Shown here: positions 15,788 to 25,298 of the stretch, piece by piece | Numbering within the stretch: position 1 is the first letter of the stretch | How the letters are laid out: every line of letters begins with the position of its first letter | Virus record (IMG/VR): IMGVR_UViG_3300035670_000774 | Location: 1-34,167 of that record | DNA: 34,167 nucleotides | Reading direction: 5' to 3' (one strand) | From: a virus | Notes under the pieces: generated by a model | The model's database searches: none | What the model saw: only the letters and a program-made list of their open reading frames with translations | Told to the model about the DNA's origin: nothing | Made by a program: the position numbers and the translations under genes

Positions 15788-18652
15788 TTAAATTAACCTT
15801 CCCCCAGTAAATCTGATCTTTTTAGCAGCACTATCTTGAACTAATAATCTAGAACTAAAGTTGTTAGTTCCAGTATCTAAAAATGCTGCGCCAACTTGCT
15901 CACCATAAGTTACTTCGATTGGTTTTTCCCACCAACCTTCGCTTGCATTTGAATTTTGATTGATAACGCCAACAGTAACGCATCTACCCCATGGTCTTGC
16001 AGTTATAGAAACTTCAGCTGTTTGATAATCAGTCGTGCTACTTGCATTAAATGTTGTGTTAGCAATATAACCTTTAAATGGTTGTTCACCAGCAAATGGA
16101 CTATTAAACCCAACTCTAAATCTATCCATCACAGCACGAATTTCTAATTTAGGCGCAGTTCCATTAAATGCTGGATCTAGTTTAATGCTTGCTCGAGCAG
16201 AAAAAGAAACTCCAGCTGGAATATAATACACTTCCGATTGACCCCAATCGAATGCTCCAAAGTCATCATCAAAATAGCATCTCCATGCTTGCTCTGTATT
16301 ATCCCATTGCCTCATTCCACCAGGAATAAAGATAGTAACTCCATCGATTTCATAATTGTGTTCTAAAGAAACGATGCTACTAGTAAAGCAAACAGATTGG
16401 TTACTTCTTTGAAATCCTGAATCGAGTGTAAAGTCGGTATTACTATTTGCTGGAATCCATTCATTGTAAATTAAATTGTGTTCATTACTTGCAATTGGCC
16501 AACATGGTTCAAAATACGCTTGAAATCTGTTTTGATACAATATTGCTTGAGTGTATGTTAACTCAAAATCTATGGCTCTTCCTTGCGTTACGTCAATCCA
16601 GTTATGGTGAATTCCTCTTCCTGGAGCGCGCACATACAGCACGTATAATGCTCTATCATCAGATCTATGAATGTAGTTGTAGGCTAATTCAGAAGTTCCA
16701 CCAAATGTGGAAGAGTTATCCATATGTTCCCAGTATATACCACCAGTTTCAGACCTAGCTGAATAGTTGTTATAACATCCAGTATTTACTAAATCATAAC
16801 CTTCGTTAAATCTAATTCCAGCAACAGTATTCCATGCAACACAACATCGAACAGTTAAGTTTCTCCAATATCTATTGAAAAATATTGCATTGTCTTGATA
16901 GTTAAAGTTATCGCCTTGCGCTGGTTTACAGTAAGTTACTCCTTCAAATTCCACACCACCATCAGCGTTAAAATGAGAGGACCAGTATCCGCGCATCCAT
17001 AAACGTGAAGAAGTTGTATTAACGTTACTAAACGTTTTTATTTCAGCATCTCTAAAGAACATAGAAGGCAATAAATTGCCTGTATTGGTAGCACCTCTAC
17101 CAACTCCCATACCAGAGTGTCCTTGAGTTCCTGATATAGATGCAACAGTTGCATAAACATTACCAGAAATTAATGTTCCATTTTTACTTAACCACGGACT
17201 ATTTCCTGTTCCTGTGACGAACGTTCCGAACATATCTTGTAACAAAACTGACGTGCTCGAAGTAGTTGGATTTTTCACAACACCTTTTGCTCTACTATAA
17301 GCCTGAGAAATTATATCTCCAGCAGCAAATGATTGCGCAGCGCTCAGCGTCAGTGTTACTTCATAATCGCTGATGAATTTAACATCTCGAGTTGTTCGAG
17401 TGACGAACGCTCCAACGAGAGCTCTATATCCAAGAGCAGAATTAATTGTTATAGTATTTCCTGCAATAGCAGTGATGTTTTTCTTTTCGGGTCTTTCGTC
17501 GGTATAACTAGTTTCTGACGTAGCCCATTTAGATGATACAATAATTTCATCATCCACGCTAAATCCAGCAGAACTTGCTAAAACAATTTGTGTCGCAGTT
17601 CCAACTGCTTCTGTAGCAACAGTTGTTGCGACTTTTCTAATTTTATTTCCAACGCCTTTTACTTTTAGCGGACCAGTAGTAAACACAGGCGCATTAGTTA
17701 CTGTGCCAGTTATATTTCCGCTCAACGTAATTTTATTATTAGGATAATCAATAGAAGATATACCAAGAACATTTCTATTAGCGCCTGTACCAAAAATTAA
17801 TTTTTGCCATGTTCTAAACACTTTAGCATTTTGAACAGTGATAGTATTTACTGTATTTGATACAATGTTAGACGTTGGACCCACAAATTCGCGAATGTAA
17901 ATATTGTTTCCACTTTTATCGTGAACAATAAATCCTTCGTCGTTTCTATCACCCAATCCGTCTGTAGCATTTCTTTTATGAACAGATATCCAATCCCCTT
18001 CAACGAAATTTGTAGCACTCACGGCAGTAACAAATCCTTGCTGAAATTGTGCTTCTCCAACAGCAGCATTTACATCAGTTATAGGCATTCCCTCTGAGCC
18101 TATAATCTCAACATGGTTTCCAAATGTTAATGTGCCTGAAACAGTACCAGTATTATTAACTGAAAGATTTAATGTGCTTCCATTAATACTTAAAATGCGC
18201 GCATTTGATCCAATACCAGTTCCGCTTAATTTCATTCCTGGATATAATCCAGCGGTGCTTGCTACTGTAACTGTATTTGCCCCAGATGTTCCACCAGTTG
18301 CTGTGGCAGTAATGCTTGAAGTTGGTCTTAAATCCCAAACACGCTCCGAAGCTGTAGTTCCTTTCAATAAAACTTTTGTATTTGATCTTTGAATGTAGTT
18401 TCCGTTTCCAGCAAAATGATACGTTGACGCGCCATTAAATCTAATGGCAGTATTTTGCGCCATAATAAATGTACCGCCAGCATTTACAACTGATGATCCC
18501 ATTCCACCATGTAATGGTGTCGTAACGTTATATGTGACTACGGTGTTAGAGGCAACAGTAAATGTGTCTCCGTCAGCATTTGGCCAGCCTCCCCCACCCC
18601 AAGTCGCGGTGCTGTTAAAATTACCAGATTGTGTTGATGTATATGCAGCCAT
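15788..18652 (-). CDS. G8-domain and beta-helix tailspike candidate
   Basis: This 954-aa protein opens TSTQSGNFNSTATWGGGGWP then NADGDTFTVASNTVVTYN, a pattern like the G8 domain. A beta-rich middle follows, with paired segments such as ATGGTSGANTVTVASTAGLY. Residues about 530-770 show right-handed beta-helix character: WMRGYWSSHFNADGGVEFEG, GIRFNEGYDLVNTGCYNNYS, YIHRSDDRALYVLYVRAPG and IHHNWIDVTQGRAIDFE. The C-terminal 180 residues (FDDDFGAFDWGQSEVYY, FKGYIANTTFNAS) look like a jelly-roll tip. Such tailspikes often bind or cleave surface polysaccharide. No catalytic residues can be assigned from sequence alone. The start overlaps the stop of the 2091-aa gene (TAATG). Confidence 0.82.
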   Translation of the reverse strand: MAAYTSTQSGNFNSTATWGGGGWPNADGDTFTVASNTVVTYNVTTPLHGGMGSSVVNAGGTFIMAQNTAIRFNGASTYHFAGNGNYIQRSNTKVLLKGTTASERVWDLRPTSSITATATGGTSGANTVTVASTAGLYPGMKLSGTGIGSNARILSINGSTLNLSVNNTGTVSGTLTFGNHVEIIGSEGMPITDVNAAVGEAQFQQGFVTAVSATNFVEGDWISVHKRNATDGLGDRNDEGFIVHDKSGNNIYIREFVGPTSNIVSNTVNTITVQNAKVFRTWQKLIFGTGANRNVLGISSIDYPNNKITLSGNITGTVTNAPVFTTGPLKVKGVGNKIRKVATTVATEAVGTATQIVLASSAGFSVDDEIIVSSKWATSETSYTDERPEKKNITAIAGNTITINSALGYRALVGAFVTRTTRDVKFISDYEVTLTLSAAQSFAAGDIISQAYSRAKGVVKNPTTSSTSVLLQDMFGTFVTGTGNSPWLSKNGTLISGNVYATVASISGTQGHSGMGVGRGATNTGNLLPSMFFRDAEIKTFSNVNTTSSRLWMRGYWSSHFNADGGVEFEGVTYCKPAQGDNFNYQDNAIFFNRYWRNLTVRCCVAWNTVAGIRFNEGYDLVNTGCYNNYSARSETGGIYWEHMDNSSTFGGTSELAYNYIHRSDDRALYVLYVRAPGRGIHHNWIDVTQGRAIDFELTYTQAILYQNRFQAYFEPCWPIASNEHNLIYNEWIPANSNTDFTLDSGFQRSNQSVCFTSSIVSLEHNYEIDGVTIFIPGGMRQWDNTEQAWRCYFDDDFGAFDWGQSEVYYIPAGVSFSARASIKLDPAFNGTAPKLEIRAVMDRFRVGFNSPFAGEQPFKGYIANTTFNASSTTDYQTAEVSITARPWGRCVTVGVINQNSNASEGWWEKPIEVTYGEQVGAAFLDTGTNNFSSRLLVQDSAAKKIRFTGGRLI

Positions 18653-21600
18653 TAAAATTCAACCTTTAATTTATCAACGTCTTTTCTTTCTGCGAAAATT
18701 ACAAAATAACAATCAATATGATCAGAAAGATAATTGTTAATATAAACAATATTATTTTCAATCTTTTCAACAAATAATTGTTGATATACTCCAATAGAAG
18801 TGAGTTGAACTGTTATACTATTTTCGTCAACTAGTCCTAACCAATAATCTGGAAGTTCAATTTTATTTATTTTTGTACTTCCGCGAATGTAAACTCCATT
18901 CTCAGGACCTTCAAGAGATCCGTAACGAAGTTTCATTCCAGGTTTAGTTGGGTGATCGATTACGAATGACTTGGTTGTAGCCGCAAATGATCCATTTACT
19001 TGAAGTTTGTATGCTGGTGTTGCTATTCCGATGCCAACATTGCCGCTAACCTCATTTATTAAACTGTTTCCTAATGTGCTAACAGCGGTAAATTTAGCAA
19101 TATTATTTGTAGTGCCACTTGCTGTAATTCCTATAGAACCTTGAGTGCCTTGCGTTCCAGTTCCCGTTGTTCCCTGTGTGCCATTAGTACCTTGAGTTCC
19201 AGTGGTGCCTTGTCGACCCTGCACACCTTGAGTTCCTAAAGTTCCCTGAGTTCCAGTAGCACCTTGAGTTCCTGTTGTTCCTTGAGTGCCAGTGGTGCCT
19301 TGTCGACCCTGCACACCTTGCGTACCTATAGTCCCTTGAGTTCCAGTGGTGCCTTGTGTTCCTGTTGCGCCTTGTAAGTTAGTAGGCGAACCGACCCAAA
19401 CACCGTTAGCAGCAATAACAGTATTAGCACCAACTATGTAACCGTTTGAAGATTTTATAGCGCCAACAACATCAAGTTTTTGTGTGCCTGCAGTTGTACC
19501 ACCAATTGTAACGTTACCATTAGATGGAACTAGGAATGTGTGACCGTCAGATAAGTTAATTATGATGCGATTAAATTCGCTGTTACCACCAGGAATTTGC
19601 GCTTTTACGACAAAACATTCACCATCACCTATGCCACCAGTTCTAGTGTCTAATCTAAAGATACCACCAACTCGAGTTGTATCTCTAGGCGAATCAAGTT
19701 GAAGAATATTAATTCCGTATGATAATATTTGCCCAGAAACTTCTGTAAATAAACCTGAATTTAAATTAGCAGTTTTATTCCTAATGAATATGCCAGCATC
19801 TGTACTAGATGTTCCTGTAGTGATGTCGTATATGAAAATATCATTATTTGTAGTATAAACGCCAACATTATTTGCAGTTATTGTTTGAGTGGTGACATTT
19901 CCAACAACATCAAGTCCAGATGTCGATAGTGTCATATATCTGGTAGTATTCGCTCCAAATTGTAAATTGCCAGCACTATTTGTAGTCCAGTTGTCAGGCG
20001 ATTCAAATATTTTCCAACCAGTGCCACCAGCCCAATATATCCCTTCATTCGGACCTGGATCATTAAAAGTTAGAGCACCAACACCAACAATATCGTTGTT
20101 GTTTAATTCTAATGCATTTCCAAATGTTGCATTGGTAAATGTTATTTTACCGCCAATAGCAAAATTAGATGTAACATTTGCAGTTCCAACAACATGCAAA
20201 TTAGATGTTGGAACTTTTATTCCTATACCTAATCTACCATGTTCAATGAATGAATCACCATCATTTCTAAATTCGAACTCAGAACCATTTGGACCAGCGC
20301 CATAAATGTAGTTTTCTGCAATTTGAATGTATCCATTTACAGTTCCACTGTTGGTAAAATACACTGAATTTAAATAACTAGTTGATTCTGGTATCAAATA
20401 ATAAGAGGTGTTAGATCCTGTAAATTCGTTTGCTCTAATGGTGCCATCTACATGCAATTTTTCTGTTGGACTTGTTGTTCCAATCCCAACATTACCAGTA
20501 GCATCAATTCTAACTCTTTCTACGACAGCACTTTCATCAGTAATAATAAAGTTTGTTGATGTTACACCTAAAGAATATCTTCTAGTTCCAGAATTAGTAA
20601 TTGCTATTTTTGGAGTAGTGCCAGTAACATCAAGCAATTGAGTTGGCGAAGTAGTTCCGATTCCAATCCAGCCATTCGACTTAATTGTTACTCTTTCGCT
20701 TCTAGAATTAGTTTCGCCTGTGTAAAATCCAATTCTTTGTGGACCAACATTATCAGAAACTGTACCATCAACAATTAATAAAACACCAGCAGTAGCAAGA
20801 GTTCTAGTTCCATCATATATGGTTCCTAGTAATGAGAACACATCATCATTAACTAGCGGAACAGTTGGATTTGCTAATGTTCCTCTTGCTCTCGCTGCTT
20901 TAAATACGCCTCTATTACCTGAAGTTGCTCCTGCCACAACGAATGCGAATCCAGGTGCTGTATTTTCATATGCGCCTATAATATAATCACTGGTTAATAA
21001 CCCAGAAGATATATTTGTTGTGTTTAAGTATAGTCGATTGCGTAATATTGTATTTGCTGTTACATCTAATGTTCCAGAAATACTTACATTGTTACCAACA
21101 TTTAAATCTGTGCTTATAGTGGTATTGCCAGCAACATGAAGATTAGAAGTAGGATTATTTGTTCCTATACCAACATACTGGTTGAAACTGTTAGCATGAA
21201 ATGGAGTGTAGAAATTTCCATTACTGATAGCAAATATTTCAAATTGAGCACTTCTAGCATTATGATCATGGTTTGTATATTTCGTTGAGAATCCAGCCAT
21301 CTCAACGAACGAGGTTCCGCCAGTTCCAACAGTATCTGTTCTAAACGAGAATACAGTTGCATTATTATTGTTAGTGTTTGCATTATACAATGCAACAGAA
21401 GTTGGAGAACCAATTGAATTTACTTGAACTGTTAATTTTCTTTGTGGATTTATTGTTCCGATGCCGACATAATTATTTGCTGAGTCAACAAATAAAGTTC
21501 CGTCATCAAAATTTGCATTTCCTTTAGCGTTTAAAACCTCAGCACTATTTTCACCCGCGCCAGCAACAAATTCAAGTTTATTAACAACTAAACGATCACC

Positions 21601-24600
21601 ATTAGCAGTAAGTTGCGCATCACCAAGATAAATTGTTGAGTTGCTTAGATAGAGATCTCTAAATCTCTTTGTGAGAGTTCCGAGATCATAGGTCACATTA
21701 GCAACTGGTTCAATATTTTGTGTGATTAATTTTGCTGAAACATTGAGATCACCAGTTATAGTGTCGCCAGTTTTTAAAACTGCATTAGAAATATTAGCGC
21801 CAGTTGATGTTACAAATGTTGCAGCATTAATTGTTGTCGCATCGATATTTGCAGTATTAATTCCAACTGTAACGATAGCATTACCAAAAACGTGTAAATT
21901 AGCATTAGGAACTGGCGCAGTACCTGCACCACCTATAGCAACATATCCATTCGCATCGATAAGCAATCGCCATTTCGTTGTGCCAGTTACTTCTCTAAAC
22001 GATAATGTATTAGCACCAGCAGTTCCTGCAGCAATATCGTATCTAGTGTTTAAGAGACTGACGTCAGAATCCCACTTTTGAAATTCTATAGCAGGATCAC
22101 CGCTTAAACCAATTCGAGCAATTTTAATTGTTGCGCTAGTATCAACAAGGTTGATAGGTCTATATGCGGTAGTTCCTGTCGTAGCAGATTGATTTATAAT
22201 GCTCGATATATTTGGGTGTTGAGTGCTATTACCGATTGATAGTTTACCAGTAGAAAATGTATTTCCTGTGATACCCAACCCACCACCGACAACTAATGCT
22301 CCCGTAACATTGGATGTTGAAACTGTAGTACATGCAACATTTAATGGACTAAAAATTGTAATATTAGAACCATCATCATAAATGTTGCTTACACCTAATG
22401 TTGTTGCGTTTGTAAATTTAGAAACATAATTTGTATTACCACTGAATATCGTTCCAGTTGAACCTTGAATACCTTGAGCGCCTGTTGTCCCTTGTGTGCC
22501 TAAAACACCCTGTACACCTTGAGTGCCCGTTGTTCCCTGTGTTCCCTGTGTACCTGTTGTTCCTTGCGGTCCAGTTGTTCCTTGTGTTCCAATAACACCT
22601 TGAATACCTTGAGCGCCTTGAGTTCCTGTTGTTCCTTGAGGACCATTAGTGCCTTGCGGTCCTGTGTCTCCAACAAAACCTTGCGTTCCTTGAGTTCCTA
22701 TTGTTCCTTGATTTCCTACAGTACCTTGTGTTCCTTGTGGTCCTGTGTTTCCGACGAAACCTTGTGTACCTGTTAATCCTTGTGGTCCTGTGTCTCCTGT
22801 CGCACCTGTTGTTCCTTGAACACCAATAGTCCCTTGTGTTCCTAAATTGCCTTGAACTCCTTGTACGCCTATTGTTCCTTGAGAACCAACTTCACCTTGT
22901 GTTCCTTGTGGTCCTGTGTCTCCGACAAAACCTTGTGCGCCAGTAGTTCCTTGAGAACCAGTAGTACCTTGATTTCCGTCAGTTCCTTGTGGACCTGTAT
23001 TGCCTGTGTTACCTTGTGTTCCAACAGTTCCTTGCGGACCTGTATTGCCGACAGTACCCTGTGTACCATTAGTACCCTGAGGACCAATGTTTCCAACATT
23101 TCCTTGAATACCTTGTGGACCTGTATCACCTTGAGGACCTGTTGATCCTTGTAAACCAGTATCACCTTTATCACCAGTTCGCGTAAATGTGATGACAACA
23201 TTTGTTGAATCTGTTAAACTTGATACACCGCTTAAATATGCAACAGGAATAGAAAAATAATCAGAAACGTGGCTGTGAAAACCATTAATATTAAAATACG
23301 CAAATTCATTGATGTTTGCAGAGTTTGCTAATTTAAACACACCTTTAACTGTTGATGTTGAATCATCAATTGTCTGCATATAATTAAAGACATTTGATGA
23401 ATTAGAATCAATAAAATCAATATACAAATGCGTTACATTTGCAAAATTAGTGTCATCAAATTTTAAATTGCCAGCATTAGGATCAGTATTTGCTGTGTTC
23501 GTTAAGTAAACATATTCAAAAGTCGCACCACCAAATTCGCCTTGATCGCCTTTGATGCCTGTTACACCTTGAGATCCAGTTTCACCTTGAACTGAAATTC
23601 CTTGTACACCTTGTACACCTTGAGGACCTGTATCACCAATATTTCCTTGTGATCCGACTTCACCTTGAACGCCGACAGATCCTTGAATGCCTTGAGGACC
23701 TGTATCACCAATATTTCCTTGTGTGCCAACATCACCTTGAATGCCAGTTTCACCCTGAATTCCTTGAGAACCAACTACACCTTGCGTTCCCAAAGTTCCC
23801 TGTGTGCCTGTAGTGCCTTGAGAACCTACTTCACCTTGAATACCTTGAGATCCTGTTGTGCCTTGAACACCAATTTGACCCTGGATGCCTTGAATTCCTT
23901 GCGATCCAGTTTCACCTTGCGTACCCTGAGCACCAACTTCACCTTGAGTTCCTTGTGTACCTACATCGCCTTGAATTCCAGTTTCGCCTTGAACGCCTTG
24001 CGCACCAATAGTTCCTTGAGTACCATCAGTTCCCTGCGTTCCTACTGCACCTTGAGAACCTGTTTCTCCCTGAATACCTTGAGAGCCGATAATTCCTTGA
24101 TTGCCATTTGTTCCCTGAGTTCCTACTGCACCTTGAGATCCCACTTCACCTTGAATGCCTTGAGCACCTGTTTCTCCTTGTGCCCCTTGTGTGCCGTCAC
24201 TGCCTTGTACACCATATGTTCCTTGTGAACCAGTTTCGCCTTGAGTACCTTGTACTCCAATTTCTCCTTGAATACCTTGGAGACCTTGAATGCCAGTTTC
24301 ACCTTGCGTTCCTTGTGTACCTTGCGTTCCCTGAGTTCCTTGAGTTCCTTGTGCGCCTTGTATTCCTACATCGCCTTGGATACCCGTCTCGCCTTGAGTT
24401 CCTTGCGTGCCTTGAGTTCCTTGTGAACCTTGTAATCCGACATCTCCTTGAATGCCTGTTTCACCCTGCGTTCCTTGAGTGCCTTGGACACCTACTTCGC
24501 CTTGAATGCCTTGTGTGCCCTGCGTACCTACGTCACCTTGTATTCCTGTTTCGCCTTGAACACCTTGAATTCCCTGTAATCCAAGTTCGCCCTGAATACC

Positions 24601-24927
24601 GACCTCACCTTGAATACCGACAAATCCTTGGACACCTTGAGAACCCGTTTCTCCTTGGGTTCCCTGTGTACCAATATCACCTTGAATACCAGTTTCGCCT
24701 TGAGTGCCTTGTGTTCCTTGAGTGCCTTGGACACCCTGCGCACCTTCTGGTCCTGAAGGACCAACATTTAATGAAATGCCGCCAATATTAGTTGGACTAG
24801 ATTTAATTGACACTGAGCCGACACCGTTATTGTTAACGGAATTGACGGCAACTCCTCCAACTGGAGCATTGGTCTTTAGCGAAACAGAACCTGCGTTATT
24901 ATTTACTGATGTAACAGTAATTTTCAT
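18652..24927 (-). CDS. Giant collagen-like tail fibre
   Basis: At 2091 aa this is the largest gene. In order it has a short beta head (1-55, MKITVTSVNNNAGSVSLKTN); collagen-like tract 1 (about 57-465, mainly GTQGxxG and GIQGDVG); a globular domain (about 470-585, FEYVYLTNTANTDPNAGNLK, ending RTGDKGDTG); tract 2 (590-826, GPQGTxG); a long shaft with about eight copies of the GIGTTSPTEKLHV motif; a short tract 3 (about 1846-1932); and a C-terminal domain (about 1975-2091) with SFVIDHPTKPGMKLRYGSLE and IELPDYWLGLVDENSITVQL. That terminal domain is widely shared by T4-like marine phage fibres. The protein is probably a trimeric fibre. The tracts hold much Gln and Thr and little Pro. Confidence 0.92.
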   Translation of the reverse strand: MKITVTSVNNNAGSVSLKTNAPVGGVAVNSVNNNGVGSVSIKSSPTNIGGISLNVGPSGPEGAQGVQGTQGTQGTQGETGIQGDIGTQGTQGETGSQGVQGFVGIQGEVGIQGELGLQGIQGVQGETGIQGDVGTQGTQGIQGEVGVQGTQGTQGETGIQGDVGLQGSQGTQGTQGTQGETGIQGDVGIQGAQGTQGTQGTQGTQGTQGETGIQGLQGIQGEIGVQGTQGETGSQGTYGVQGSDGTQGAQGETGAQGIQGEVGSQGAVGTQGTNGNQGIIGSQGIQGETGSQGAVGTQGTDGTQGTIGAQGVQGETGIQGDVGTQGTQGEVGAQGTQGETGSQGIQGIQGQIGVQGTTGSQGIQGEVGSQGTTGTQGTLGTQGVVGSQGIQGETGIQGDVGTQGNIGDTGPQGIQGSVGVQGEVGSQGNIGDTGPQGVQGVQGISVQGETGSQGVTGIKGDQGEFGGATFEYVYLTNTANTDPNAGNLKFDDTNFANVTHLYIDFIDSNSSNVFNYMQTIDDSTSTVKGVFKLANSANINEFAYFNINGFHSHVSDYFSIPVAYLSGVSSLTDSTNVVITFTRTGDKGDTGLQGSTGPQGDTGPQGIQGNVGNIGPQGTNGTQGTVGNTGPQGTVGTQGNTGNTGPQGTDGNQGTTGSQGTTGAQGFVGDTGPQGTQGEVGSQGTIGVQGVQGNLGTQGTIGVQGTTGATGDTGPQGLTGTQGFVGNTGPQGTQGTVGNQGTIGTQGTQGFVGDTGPQGTNGPQGTTGTQGAQGIQGVIGTQGTTGPQGTTGTQGTQGTTGTQGVQGVLGTQGTTGAQGIQGSTGTIFSGNTNYVSKFTNATTLGVSNIYDDGSNITIFSPLNVACTTVSTSNVTGALVVGGGLGITGNTFSTGKLSIGNSTQHPNISSIINQSATTGTTAYRPINLVDTSATIKIARIGLSGDPAIEFQKWDSDVSLLNTRYDIAAGTAGANTLSFREVTGTTKWRLLIDANGYVAIGGAGTAPVPNANLHVFGNAIVTVGINTANIDATTINAATFVTSTGANISNAVLKTGDTITGDLNVSAKLITQNIEPVANVTYDLGTLTKRFRDLYLSNSTIYLGDAQLTANGDRLVVNKLEFVAGAGENSAEVLNAKGNANFDDGTLFVDSANNYVGIGTINPQRKLTVQVNSIGSPTSVALYNANTNNNNATVFSFRTDTVGTGGTSFVEMAGFSTKYTNHDHNARSAQFEIFAISNGNFYTPFHANSFNQYVGIGTNNPTSNLHVAGNTTISTDLNVGNNVSISGTLDVTANTILRNRLYLNTTNISSGLLTSDYIIGAYENTAPGFAFVVAGATSGNRGVFKAARARGTLANPTVPLVNDDVFSLLGTIYDGTRTLATAGVLLIVDGTVSDNVGPQRIGFYTGETNSRSERVTIKSNGWIGIGTTSPTQLLDVTGTTPKIAITNSGTRRYSLGVTSTNFIITDESAVVERVRIDATGNVGIGTTSPTEKLHVDGTIRANEFTGSNTSYYLIPESTSYLNSVYFTNSGTVNGYIQIAENYIYGAGPNGSEFEFRNDGDSFIEHGRLGIGIKVPTSNLHVVGTANVTSNFAIGGKITFTNATFGNALELNNNDIVGVGALTFNDPGPNEGIYWAGGTGWKIFESPDNWTTNSAGNLQFGANTTRYMTLSTSGLDVVGNVTTQTITANNVGVYTTNNDIFIYDITTGTSSTDAGIFIRNKTANLNSGLFTEVSGQILSYGINILQLDSPRDTTRVGGIFRLDTRTGGIGDGECFVVKAQIPGGNSEFNRIIINLSDGHTFLVPSNGNVTIGGTTAGTQKLDVVGAIKSSNGYIVGANTVIAANGVWVGSPTNLQGATGTQGTTGTQGTIGTQGVQGRQGTTGTQGTTGTQGATGTQGTLGTQGVQGRQGTTGTQGTNGTQGTTGTGTQGTQGSIGITASGTTNNIAKFTAVSTLGNSLINEVSGNVGIGIATPAYKLQVNGSFAATTKSFVIDHPTKPGMKLRYGSLEGPENGVYIRGSTKINKIELPDYWLGLVDENSITVQLTSIGVYQQLFVEKIENNIVYINNYLSDHIDCYFVIFAERKDVDKLKVEF
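19135..19375 (-). repeat. Collagen-like tract 3 of the giant fibre, with a 90-bp period
   Basis: [10 protein letters not shown] triplets are encoded by imperfect 9- and 18-base repeats. A 32-bp sequence at 19199-19230 recurs perfectly at 19289-19320, exactly 90 bp (30 residues) away, which suggests recent unit duplication. Confidence 0.85.
22450..23175 (-). repeat. Collagen-like tract 2 of the giant fibre
   Basis: About 240 residues of Gly-X-Y are encoded here, with frequent GPQGTxG and GDTGPQG units. The boundaries are approximate. Confidence 0.85.
23535..24770 (-). repeat. Collagen-like tract 1 of the giant fibre
   Basis: About 410 residues of Gly-X-Y, dominated by GTQG, GIQG and GETG, are encoded by diverged 9-base units. 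The boundaries are approximate. Confidence 0.85.
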
Positions 24928-24933
24928 TCACTG

Positions 24934-25263
24934 TTACCTACTGACTTGAGGTGTTACAGTAATTATTCCTTCTAAAATTCGTACCACGGAACCTGCATCG
25001 TCCATCTTCACGTCGTAGAGATATCGACCTGGACTAATGTTTGATGTATTTGCTGCATCTACAGATAATGTAATTTCGCCATTCGCAGTGTTAGATGTAG
25101 TTATGATAATATTTGCAGTAGCATTTGCTGAATAATATGATTTTCGAATTTGCGAAATAAAAGTTGCGTTCGCAAGATTTCTTGGACTGCCGTCGTCGTT
25201 TGTAAGTTTTAGATCAGAGGTAAACGTTGTTCCCTGATTTAATGTGAGTTCTGCATATGACAT
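24934..25263 (-). CDS. Small Ig-like virion protein (BppU N-terminal-like)
   Basis: This 109-aa all-beta protein opens MSYAELTLNQGTTFTSDLKL and continues TNDDGSPRNLANATFISQIR, ISPGRYLYDVKMDDAGSVVR and ILEGIITVTPQVSR. The GTTFxxxLxLxxxDGxPxxLxxAxxxxQIR and GxYxYDV pattern matches small Ig-like domains of phage baseplate or fibre-attachment proteins, such as the N-terminal domain of BppU-type proteins. It probably anchors or decorates a fibre. It precedes the 2091-aa fibre gene by 6 bases and follows an ACTAAATA box. The ribosome-binding site is weak. The fold is inferred from pattern. Confidence 0.8.
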   Translation of the reverse strand: MSYAELTLNQGTTFTSDLKLTNDDGSPRNLANATFISQIRKSYYSANATANIIITTSNTANGEITLSVDAANTSNISPGRYLYDVKMDDAGSVVRILEGIITVTPQVSR

Positions 25264-25288
25264 TTAAAGATCTCGCTGAATTATACAA

Positions 25289-25296
25289 TATTTAGT
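25289..25296 (-). promoter_or_regulatory. Late promoter-like ACTAAATA before the small Ig-like gene
   Basis: This octamer is identical to the one before gene 18. It lies in the 35-base gap, 26 bases before the ATG at 25263. It may start a transcript for the Ig-like gene and the giant fibre. Confidence 0.35.
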
Positions 25297-25298
25297 TT

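Noticed and set aside
18865-18872. AATAAATA late-promoter match inside the giant fibre gene, and another near 14204
   Set aside because: Both lie within coding sequence of AT-rich codons with no gene start following, so chance is the better explanation.
22450-24770. Regular short repeats that could suggest a CRISPR array
   Set aside because: The period is 9 bases and multiples, in frame with Gly-X-Y codons. There are no unique spacers of constant length and no cas genes.
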